64,000 bases of DNA from positions 1,674,001 through 1,738,000 of the forward strand of contig JAXGYO010000002.1 in assembly GCA_040772225.1 (NCBI GenBank), given 5' to 3'. Position numbers and translations under genes: made by a program. The notes below the pieces were generated by a model that ran no database searches, had not been told where the DNA came from, and saw nothing but the letters and a program-made list of their open reading frames with translations. Below, piece by piece: positions 1 through 7,462 of the stretch. The DNA is from JAAYED01 sp040772225. Lineage in GTDB: Bacteria > Chloroflexota > Anaerolineae > UBA1429. Position 1 is the first letter of the stretch; each line of letters starts with the position of its first letter.

Positions 1-1693
1 CAAACTCTTCATCCAGGGTGCCCAGACTGGTATGTCCATCGGCAAGCACAACACGGAACTCTCCCCTGTCCGGGATAGTGCCTCCGTTGCGGATGGCCAG
101 CAAGCGCGTGCCTGGCAGTGGCAGGAGCATGTTGTTGACGCGATCCCACTCGACGGCGGGGCGCAGTCCGCGATACGCGTCACTGCTATACCCTCCGCTG
201 ATCATCTTGAGTACAGACTGCAGCGCCTGGCGCGATAGTTTCTCGTAGCCATAGGCCTGACGCACCAGGCGGAACACATCATCCACACTCCGCGGCTCGA
301 CAGAGACCATCGCCACGATCTGCTGTGCCAGGATATCGAGGCAATTCTGTGGCGCATGGGTGGGCTCTATGTCGCCCTGGAGCATGCCATGCGCCACGGC
401 ACCGGCATCCAGCAGATCCTCACGGTGCGTGACATAGATGCGGCCATAGCTCGTCTGCCCCACCAGGTGTCCGGCACGGCCAATCCGCTGCAGCCCTCGC
501 GAGATACCTCTCGGCGACTGCAATTGCAGCACGGCGTCCACGGAGCCGATATCGATACCCAGTTCGAGCGAACTGGTGGCGATCAGAGCCGCCAGAGCGC
601 CCGACTTGAGCGCCTGCTCCAACTCCAGCCGGACGGCACGAGATACGCTGCCATGATGGGCGCGGAAGGGCCCTCCGACTCGGCCCGTGCCGGCCCACCC
701 CTGGCCCCTGGGCACACCATCCACAAGGAGCCCCTCCGGAGAACCTGGTGGCACCTCCTCATCAGCCTCCCGGGCATACTGCTCATTGAGCCGGTCCGCG
801 GCGCGCTCGGCTGCACGCCGGCTGTTGGCAAACACGAGCGTGGTATCGTGCCGCCGGATCTCATCCAGTACGCGAGGAACGAGCGCGGGCCAGATCGATC
901 CACCCGGCAGCCGGCGCAGGTCGGCAACAGGGGTGACGACCTGGATATCCATCGGCTTGAGCACGCCGGCATCGACAACGGTCACAGAGCGAGGCGTCAG
1001 TACCGGCTCTTTTCCCCCCGCCTCAACCCAAACCTGTCCCCCGACATAGCGCGCCACCTCATCGAGCGGCCGCTGGGTGGCCGAAAGGCCGATGCGCTGT
1101 ACCCGATGGCCAGCGAGGCTTTCCAGTCGCTCGAGACTCAGGGCAAGATGCACACCGCGCTTGTTGCCGACCAGCGTGTGGATCTCGTCGATGATGACGC
1201 TCTCTACCGGTGCCAGCAACTTTCGGGCCTGTGGGCTTGTGAGCAGCAGATAGAGCGATTCAGGCGTTGTGATCAGGATATGTGGCGGGTTGCGCACCAT
1301 CCTTTGCCGTTCGGAGGCAGGAGTATCTCCCGTGCGAACAGCCGTCGCGATGGCAGGCAGCGTCTCGCCGTCTCTGGTCGCTGTGTGGTGTATCCCTCGC
1401 AGTGGCTCTTGCAGGTTGCGGGCGATGTCGTTATTGAGCGCCTTGAGCGGCGAGACGTACAGGAGCAGGACACCACTCTCAGAGGGACTGCGCGACAGCA
1501 TTGCATAAATACGGTCGATGCCCCACAGGAACGCCGCCAAAGTCTTGCCCGAACCCGTAGGCGACAGGATGAGCGTGTGCTCGCCGCGCTGAATGGCCGG
1601 CCACCCCAGCGACTGCGCGCGGGTGGGTTGGCCATACCGTTGCTGGAACCACTGACGCGTCGCCGGCAGAAACGCCGCTAGCTGTCCTTCCAT
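1..1693 (-). CDS. lhr: Lhr-type DEAD/DEAH-box helicase, 3' end beyond the window
   Basis: This minus-strand gene starts at the ATG at 1691-1693 and is still open at the left edge, so about 564 N-terminal residues are present. The translation shows a superfamily 2 helicase: Walker A SPTGSGKT, a DEIH box, the SAT motif GLSATQ, then SSLELGIDIG and the motif VI QRIGRAGH. Lhr proteins are 3'-5' DNA or RNA:DNA translocases tied to repair, and full-length members run to 800-1500 residues, so the winged-helix and C-terminal parts lie outside. It is divergent from the HerA-like ATPase. The long plus-strand frame over the same DNA is only an antisense shadow. Family assignment is secure; whether it is Lhr-Core or Lhr-Extended cannot be judged here. 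Confidence 0.9.
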   Translation of the reverse strand, partial: MEGQLAAFLPATRQWFQQRYGQPTRAQSLGWPAIQRGEHTLILSPTGSGKTLAAFLWGIDRIYAMLSRSPSESGVLLLYVSPLKALNNDIARNLQEPLRGIHHTATRDGETLPAIATAVRTGDTPASERQRMVRNPPHILITTPESLYLLLTSPQARKLLAPVESVIIDEIHTLVGNKRGVHLALSLERLESLAGHRVQRIGLSATQRPLDEVARYVGGQVWVEAGGKEPVLTPRSVTVVDAGVLKPMDIQVVTPVADLRRLPGGSIWPALVPRVLDEIRRHDTTLVFANSRRAAERAADRLNEQYAREADEEVPPGSPEGLLVDGVPRGQGWAGTGRVGGPFRAHHGSVSRAVRLELEQALKSGALAALIATSSLELGIDIGSVDAVLQLQSPRGISRGLQRIGRAGHLVGQTSYGRIYVTHREDLLDAGAVAHGMLQGDIEPTHAPQNCLDILAQQIVAMVSVEPRSVDDVFRLVRQAYGYEKLSRQALQSVLKMISGGYSSDAYRGLRPAVEWDRVNNMLLPLPGTRLLAIRNGGTIPDRGEFRVVLADGHTSLGTLDEEF

Positions 1694-1820
1694 GGCATCA
1701 CCTCAGCCCGTAGCATAACGCCGCTACCATCGAGCCGCAAACCCCGCCGCCACCCTGACTGGACTCGGACCGTATGTCGAGGTAACATAAAGACACCGAG
1801 GGTGGAAGGGGTGTGTGACC

Positions 1821-4358
1821 ATGGCAATAACGAAAGATGGAGAGTTCTTTCTGGGCAAAGTGTTCGATCTTGCGGCGGGCAAGCTCACAGATACTCCCCT
1901 TACTTATGACCCTGCCGATCTAACGACGCATGCCATCGTTACGGGGATGACGGGCTCGGGCAAGACGGGTATGTGCGTGGGGCTGCTTGAGGAAGCGGCT
2001 GTAGAGGGCATACCTGCCATCATCATCGATCCGAAGGGCGACCTGACCAATTTGCTCCTCCATTTTCCCGAGTTTCGCGCTGAGGACTTTGCGCCGTGGA
2101 TCGATCCCGAGATTGCGCGCCGCGAGGGCAAAGACCTGGCGGTTGCAGCGGCTGAGACGGCGGAGAGCTGGCGCAAGGGCCTGGCAGGCTGGGATCTTGG
2201 ATCGGACGACATTCGCACGCTCAAGGACTCGGTGCGTTTTGGTTTGTTCACGCCGGGTTCCACAGCCGGCACGCCCGTCAATATTCTCTCGTCCTTTGCC
2301 GCCCCGGAGGTAGCCTGGGATGAACATCGAGAGATACTCCGCGAAAAGATATCAACGATCGTCACCGCCCTGCTCGGGCTGATCGGTATCGGCGATATCG
2401 ACCCGCTTCGCTCGCGGGAGCATATCCTGCTGTCGAACATCCTCGAAGATGCCTGGGGCAAGGCCGAGTCGCTGACCCTCGTGGAACTGATTCTGCGCAC
2501 GCAGAACCCACCCTTTGAAAACCTGGGGGCCTTCCCCGTAGATAGCTTCTTCCCGCAAAAGGACCGCTCCGATCTCGCGATGCGGCTCAATAGCTTTTTG
2601 GCCTCGCCCTCCTTTGAGGTCTGGCGTGAAGGCCAGTCGCTGGATATCGGGAACATGCTCTATGGGCCCGCGGGCAAGCCACGCCACAACATCTTTTATC
2701 TGGCACACTTGAACGACAGCGAGCGCATGTTTTTTGTCACGCTCTTGTTTGCCTCCATCGAGTCGTGGATGCGGACGCAGCGGGGTACCAACAGCCTGCG
2801 CGCGCTGGTGTATTTCGACGAGATCGTTGGCTACCTGCCTCCCGTAGCCAACCCGCCCTCGCGGCCGATCATGCTTCGCATGCTCAAGCAAGCTCGTGCT
2901 TTTGGTGTGGGGTTGTTGCTGGCCACGCAGAACCCCATCGATGTCGACTATCGCGGCCTCTCCAACGCGGGCACCTGGGTCATCGGCCGGTTGCAGACAG
3001 ACCAGGACAAGCAGCGTCTCCTGGATGGCCTGGACTCGGCGGGAGGCGGTCTCGATCGCAAGGAAGTAGACCGGATCATCTCGATACTGCCCAAACGGAC
3101 CTTTTTCATCCACAACGTCCATGAAAATGCGCCGCGCATCTTTGGGACGCGCTTTGTACTCAATTACCTGGCCGGTCCGTTGATGCGCACCCAGATCCCC
3201 GAGTTGATGGAACTGGACGGCATCGAGCACTTGACGCCGGCCGGCTCAGCCTCAGAGGCGGCAGCCAGCGCTTCTATCACAGCGGAGACCGCGCCGGCCC
3301 AGGCAGCCGTTTCCGCGGCAGTCTCGGCCACATCCTCAACAACAGCCGATGGCGAGTTGCTGACCATGACGCGCCCGGCGGCGCCGGCCCGCACAGAGGA
3401 GTACGTCGTGCCCGCCGACCTCGCGCTGGGTCAGGCCCTCGACACGGCGGGTTTCGGATCTGTGCCAGGCATCACACAGGGCGATATCATCTACCGGCCA
3501 GCCCTGTACGCCCAGGCGCATGTCGCCTACTCGTCCAGCAAGTACGGGATCAACTATGAGCGCAAGATCGCTGCTCTGCCGATGGAAACGCGGGGGCGCA
3601 CGGTGGTCTGGGACGATTTCGTGTGGAAGAGTTATGACATTGCAGAGCTCCACCAGACAGCCCTCCCCGGCGCCAAATACACACAGATCACCGGCTGGTT
3701 GGCCGATCCACGCCTGCTGTCTGCCCTGAAAAAGGACTTTGCCGAGTGGGTGTATCGCGCCGCGACGATCCAGCTGCGCACGATACCCGGCCTGAACGTA
3801 TCCGCTGGCCCAGACGTCAGCGATGCCGAGTTTCAGGACATGGTGCAAAAGGCATCAGACAAGGCGACACAGGAGCAACTAGACAAGCTCAACGATGCAC
3901 ACAAGAAAAAGGTCGCCGATCTGGAACGCAAGATCCGCCGGCAGGAGCAACAGGTCGTGAGCGAGGAGACCGAACTCAAGCAACGCCGCATCGAAGAGGT
4001 AGGCAGCGCCGGAGAAGTCGTCCTGGGATTCCTGGGCGTCGGCAGAAAGCGCAGCGTCTCCTCCAGCCTGACCAAGCGACGCCTCACCTCTCAGGCCCGG
4101 CAGGATGTTGACGAAGAGCAGGCTGAGCTCGATGACCTGGTAAAGCAGTTGGAAGAGCTTGAGGCAGAGCACACCAGGGAGGTAACCGCCCTCCAGCAGG
4201 AAGCAGCGGAACGAATCGGTCAGGTTACAGAGGTGCCTCTCACCCCGTACAAGAAGGACCTCTTTGTGGACCTGTTCGGAATCGCCTGGTGCCCCTTTTA
4301 CACAGTCATTGTCAATGGCCAGACCAGAGAGTTGCCCGCCTTTAGCGCCGAGAGCTAG
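1821..4358 (+). CDS. HerA/DUF853-like ATP-binding protein with C-terminal coiled coil
   Basis: The protein has about 845 residues. Walker A (GMTGSGKT, near residues 42-49) is followed by IIIDPKGD and a Walker B-like strand LVYFDEIVGYLPP, the layout of HerA/VirB4-type hexameric ATPases of the DUF853 group. Roughly residues 650-800 are rich in Glu, Lys, Arg and Gln and predict a long coiled coil, and a Ser/Ala/Thr-rich linker precedes it. I chose the ATG at 1821 because GGAAGGGG lies 9 nt upstream; a GTG at 1815 is possible but too close to that site. HerA relatives pump DNA in repair or defence, yet the substrate here is unknown. The divergent Lhr helicase suggests a DNA-processing setting, which is inference. 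Confidence 0.85.
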   Translation: MAITKDGEFFLGKVFDLAAGKLTDTPLTYDPADLTTHAIVTGMTGSGKTGMCVGLLEEAAVEGIPAIIIDPKGDLTNLLLHFPEFRAEDFAPWIDPEIARREGKDLAVAAAETAESWRKGLAGWDLGSDDIRTLKDSVRFGLFTPGSTAGTPVNILSSFAAPEVAWDEHREILREKISTIVTALLGLIGIGDIDPLRSREHILLSNILEDAWGKAESLTLVELILRTQNPPFENLGAFPVDSFFPQKDRSDLAMRLNSFLASPSFEVWREGQSLDIGNMLYGPAGKPRHNIFYLAHLNDSERMFFVTLLFASIESWMRTQRGTNSLRALVYFDEIVGYLPPVANPPSRPIMLRMLKQARAFGVGLLLATQNPIDVDYRGLSNAGTWVIGRLQTDQDKQRLLDGLDSAGGGLDRKEVDRIISILPKRTFFIHNVHENAPRIFGTRFVLNYLAGPLMRTQIPELMELDGIEHLTPAGSASEAAASASITAETAPAQAAVSAAVSATSSTTADGELLTMTRPAAPARTEEYVVPADLALGQALDTAGFGSVPGITQGDIIYRPALYAQAHVAYSSSKYGINYERKIAALPMETRGRTVVWDDFVWKSYDIAELHQTALPGAKYTQITGWLADPRLLSALKKDFAEWVYRAATIQLRTIPGLNVSAGPDVSDAEFQDMVQKASDKATQEQLDKLNDAHKKKVADLERKIRRQEQQVVSEETELKQRRIEEVGSAGEVVLGFLGVGRKRSVSSSLTKRRLTSQARQDVDEEQAELDDLVKQLEELEAEHTREVTALQQEAAERIGQVTEVPLTPYKKDLFVDLFGIAWCPFYTVIVNGQTRELPAFSAES

Positions 4359-4376
4359 ACCTGCCGCTGTGCAGCT

Positions 4377-4424
4377 GAGTCCCCGCCCGCCTGCCGTCCC
4401 CTGAGGCGAAAGCGGGCGGGGCTC
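4377..4424 (+). terminator. Hairpin after the HerA-like gene
   Basis: The arms CCCCGCCCGC (4381-4390) and GCGGGCGGGG (4412-4421) pair perfectly, and GAG/CTC extends the stem outward past a bulged T. The structure sits just after the stop codon of the ATPase gene. A short GTTT follows rather than a long T run, so it is probably a terminator but not a textbook one. Confidence 0.55.
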
Positions 4425-4544
4425 GCGTTTGCCCCCTCAAGTGAGACGCCTCTCCTTCGCCACCCCGCGGCTAGCAGATCACGCATCCTCTCGGCCAGGG
4501 ATGGAACGGGGCACCGCCTCGGAACCCCGGCTTCGGAAGAACGC

Positions 4545-4573
4545 TTGACCAACCGCATCGTTCGGGGCACAAT
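4545..4573 (+). promoter_or_regulatory. Sigma70-type promoter for the PAC2 gene
   Basis: TTGACC and CACAAT are separated by 17 nt. The -10 lies 86 nt upstream of the PAC2 start codon. The -10 box is weak at its first and third positions. Confidence 0.45.
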
Positions 4574-4659
4574 GCAGATGGATTTATTGCAGACCATTCG
4601 CCCGGGGCATCCTGCGCCATCGCTGGACTCACCCCCCGGGCGCAGACAAGGATAACAGC

Positions 4660-5580
4660 ATGGAAGAACTGGTGAGACTATGGGAAGTGCCGGAGACGAC
4701 CGAGAACTATATGATCGCGGGCTTTGAGCAGTGGGCGGACGCCGGCGAGATCTCCTCTGGCCTGCCCGCCTACCTCATCGAACTGACCGGCGCTGAGCGC
4801 ATCGGCAAGGTACGGCCGGACGGCTTTTACATCTTTCAGGTCCCGGGAACGCACCATTTGCTCCGGCCCCAGGTCAAGATAGTGGACGGTCATCGCGAGC
4901 GCATGTCCACACATGAGAACAATCTCTTCTATGCCAATGTCAACGGCAAAGGACTGTTGATTTTTACAGGGGAAGAGCCGCACCAGAACGAGGAGCGCTA
5001 CGCTGAGGCGTTTCTGGACATGGTGGAGGCCACCAACGTCAAGCGTGTCATCGTAGCCGGCGGCGTGTACGGTGCGGTGCCCTACGATCGCGATCGCGAT
5101 ATCTCCTGCGTCTACAGCCTCCCGCGTATGAAAAAGGAGTTGGACCAATACGCGGTGCGCTACTCCAACTATGAGGGGGGCACCACGATAGGGAGCTATC
5201 TGGCGCATCAAGCCGAGTTTCGGGGCATCGAGCTGATCGTCTTTAATGGTTTTGCCCCGGCCTATGAATTTGGCCAGATGGGTCTCACCGTACAGGCGAT
5301 GCGTGTTGAGGAAGATTGGAAAGCCTGGCTGGACATGCTCAAGCGCGTCGACTATATGCTCGGCCTGGGCCTGGACCTCTCAGAGCTCGAAAAGCGCAGT
5401 GCGAATCTGATTACTGCCTGGCAGCGCAAAGTGATCGAGCTGGAAGAAAAGCACCCTGAGCTGGGCATCAAGGCCTACCTGGATGCCATCGAAAAGGACT
5501 TTGAGGAGCATCCCTTTATCCCGTTGGATTCTGCCTGGGATGTGCTGGGCGATATCCTGGAGGACGAGGACGCTGACTGA
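4660..5580 (+). CDS. PAC2 family protein
   Basis: This 306-residue protein resembles the PAC2 (proteasome assembly chaperone 2-like) family found in archaea, actinobacteria and Chloroflexota. The usual landmarks are present: an N-terminal strand followed by a GFEQWADAG segment, a central VIVAGGVYGAVPYDR segment and an acidic C-terminal helix. In actinobacteria the family accompanies proteasome or ATP-grasp genes; none is adjacent here, so its partner is unknown. It has its own promoter and converges on the glycosidase gene with only 10 bp between the two stop codons. No catalytic residues can be assigned. The family call rests on overall resemblance. Confidence 0.75.
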   Translation: MEELVRLWEVPETTENYMIAGFEQWADAGEISSGLPAYLIELTGAERIGKVRPDGFYIFQVPGTHHLLRPQVKIVDGHRERMSTHENNLFYANVNGKGLLIFTGEEPHQNEERYAEAFLDMVEATNVKRVIVAGGVYGAVPYDRDRDISCVYSLPRMKKELDQYAVRYSNYEGGTTIGSYLAHQAEFRGIELIVFNGFAPAYEFGQMGLTVQAMRVEEDWKAWLDMLKRVDYMLGLGLDLSELEKRSANLITAWQRKVIELEEKHPELGIKAYLDAIEKDFEEHPFIPLDSAWDVLGDILEDEDAD

Positions 5581-5590
5581 GGGAACGAGC

Positions 5591-7327
5591 CTAACGCTGC
5601 CGAGGCAAGACGCCCAGCCGGCGCAGCGCCAACAGCAATGCCAGAACCACCACAACGAGCGCCCCAAGGCCCGCGAATAACGGGAGGAGTGAGGCGCTCG
5701 GTCTCTCCCCGGAACGGACCTCAAGCGCGTCGATGACAACCCTGTTTCCAAGACTGGCGGGTTCCCCCTGCGCGGCGATCGTGAGCCGCAGAGTGTGCGA
5801 CCCGGGTTGGTCAGCGGTCACCAGAGGGATTAGCACACCGGCTCTTTCCTCAGCGCTGTACAGACTGATGTAGGACTGGTCGCTGTCGTCGCGCTCGAGG
5901 CCGGGAACAGCCCGGCCATCCAGCGTCACCAGCACTCTCCCGCCATCTGGCCCGGTCCGCGTCAGTAGACTGACCGCCTGCCCGCGATAGGATAGCGTGA
6001 CGCTGTCCCCCGCGGTGCTGGAGCGCAGATATGCCTGGCCGCTGGCGTCTGGATCCGTCACCTGAACCCAGTTACCGTAGCGCGTGATGGCCGCATTCAG
6101 TTCCTGGTAGAGACCCTGCCCGACTTCTCTTTGTTGCTCTGTCGCATCCTGAACGGCCAGATAGACCTGTCTCGGCGTAAAGTCAGTGTCCACCATGCGG
6201 AAGTAGTACTCGGCATCATCGGGCGAAAGGTTGCCCACCTGGCGGAAATACCAGATCATAAAAACGCCGGCCCAGGGCCATTCTTCGCGGGCCAAAGCGA
6301 TCCCGCGTAACGTATAGTCGGCCTGCTGTTGTTCGCTCACCCGATGCCAGATCAGCTTATCAGGATCCATGTCCTCGGGGGCAGCATTCCACCCGTACTC
6401 GTTGAACCACACCGCCTTGCCAGAGTCTCCGTACCGTTCCATGATCTGCCGGTGCAGCAGAACCCGCTGAAAGTTCAACACTTGCGGATCGGGAGGATCT
6501 TCGGGCGGGTATTGCAGGCCGAACGCGTTGGCGCTGTAGATATCGAAATAGGCCGCAGCACCCGCTTCATACATGGCCTCGAGAAAGGCCAGGTCATTCA
6601 TCGCACGCCACTTGCCTGGCTCGGGATGCGGCTCACCTAGCGTGATGGCCAGCGGAGCGCACAGCACCCGGACGTTGGGGTCCGCCTCTTTGGCGCGCAG
6701 GTACCCGACCTTGAGCAGGGCCACATATCCCGCCGGATCGACAGGCCGGTTACCCCATTCAGGAAAGATGTTTGGCTCGTTCCACAGTTGCACATAGTGG
6801 ATGCGCCCCTTGTACCTGGACACAAAGGCGTACACAAAGTCCCCATAGTCATCGAGGTTGTCCGGAGGCGCCTGAGGATAGGTATTGTCCTGCCGGCTCC
6901 ACGCTGGAGGGCGGTCCAAACGTGCGACGATCTCCAGGCCATACTGCTCGCAGTAGGCCACGATGCGGTCGTACTTGTCCCAGGTACTATCACGCGTCTG
7001 CGGGTTCAGGTATTCGCCTTTGCGCTCCGGCTCGATCTGCTCCCAGGGGACCTGAAGCTTGACCCAGCCAAGCCCTGCATCGGCCGCAAGCTGTAGCGTC
7101 TTTTCGATCTTCCAGGGCTCGACCTCGCGACCGAGAAAAAAGTTGGCGCCATAGGGATTGACATCGGTATCGGGGATGGTCCGCTGCGCCACTGGCGCCT
7201 CACCCTCGCTACGGGCCTCCACCGCCAGATAGACCGTACGGCCGATCCATATCGACAGGGCGATCATCAAAGCGGACAGCAGTACCACTGCTGCCCACCA
7301 CACTGACCTTGACCGTCGCCATAGCAT
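5591..7327 (-). CDS. Membrane-anchored clan GH-A glycoside hydrolase-like protein
   Basis: A 578-residue protein with a positively charged N-terminus, a hydrophobic segment at about residues 10-35, a clan GH-A TIM barrel (about 55-390), a C-terminal beta-rich domain and a second hydrophobic segment at about 545-568 with an Arg-rich tail. The putative acid/base is Glu184 in LWNEPN and the nucleophile is Glu310 in FNEYGWN, both in the positions expected for a retaining beta-glycosidase. The two hydrophobic ends suggest an extracytoplasmic enzyme tethered to the membrane. Such proteins are common in Chloroflexota, but the substrate is not predictable from sequence. Its promoter overlaps that of the divergent nucleotidyltransferase gene. 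Confidence 0.8.
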   Translation of the reverse strand: MLWRRSRSVWWAAVVLLSALMIALSIWIGRTVYLAVEARSEGEAPVAQRTIPDTDVNPYGANFFLGREVEPWKIEKTLQLAADAGLGWVKLQVPWEQIEPERKGEYLNPQTRDSTWDKYDRIVAYCEQYGLEIVARLDRPPAWSRQDNTYPQAPPDNLDDYGDFVYAFVSRYKGRIHYVQLWNEPNIFPEWGNRPVDPAGYVALLKVGYLRAKEADPNVRVLCAPLAITLGEPHPEPGKWRAMNDLAFLEAMYEAGAAAYFDIYSANAFGLQYPPEDPPDPQVLNFQRVLLHRQIMERYGDSGKAVWFNEYGWNAAPEDMDPDKLIWHRVSEQQQADYTLRGIALAREEWPWAGVFMIWYFRQVGNLSPDDAEYYFRMVDTDFTPRQVYLAVQDATEQQREVGQGLYQELNAAITRYGNWVQVTDPDASGQAYLRSSTAGDSVTLSYRGQAVSLLTRTGPDGGRVLVTLDGRAVPGLERDDSDQSYISLYSAEERAGVLIPLVTADQPGSHTLRLTIAAQGEPASLGNRVVIDALEVRSGERPSASLLPLFAGLGALVVVVLALLLALRRLGVLPRQR

Positions 7328-7368
7328 CTCGCCAGGTACCTCACATTGCCCGAAAGTAACCCACGTCG

Positions 7369-7398
7369 AGTATAGATTGCCGCCGAGGCGCTTGTCAA
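7369..7398 (-). promoter_or_regulatory. Promoter for the anchored glycosidase
   Basis: On the minus strand TTGACA (7393-7398) and TATACT (7369-7374) are separated by 18 nt. The -35 overlaps, on the opposite strand, the -35 of the divergent promoter. Confidence 0.55.
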
Positions 7399-7420
7399 TA
7401 ACACGGTCCGTCCCTATAAT
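7392..7420 (+). promoter_or_regulatory. Promoter for the DHH-CBS-nucleotidyltransferase gene
   Basis: TTGTCA (7392-7397) and TATAAT (7415-7420) are separated by 17 nt, 43 nt ahead of the ATG at 7463. Confidence 0.6.
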
Positions 7421-7462
7421 TCGCTTCAGGATGCCTCTATCCCCATTTCACCCGAGCAGGCC

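Larger units (their letters stand above)
4359..4659. other. Intergenic region, HerA-like gene to PAC2 gene
   Basis: This 301-bp stretch holds the GC-rich hairpin at 4377-4424 and the promoter at 4545-4573. I saw no further open frame with coding character. Confidence 0.6.

Noticed and set aside
356..1681. Long plus-strand open frame of 441 codons
   Set aside because: It lies antisense to the helicase gene, whose motifs are intact on the minus strand; the plus-strand translation is Arg/His-rich noise.
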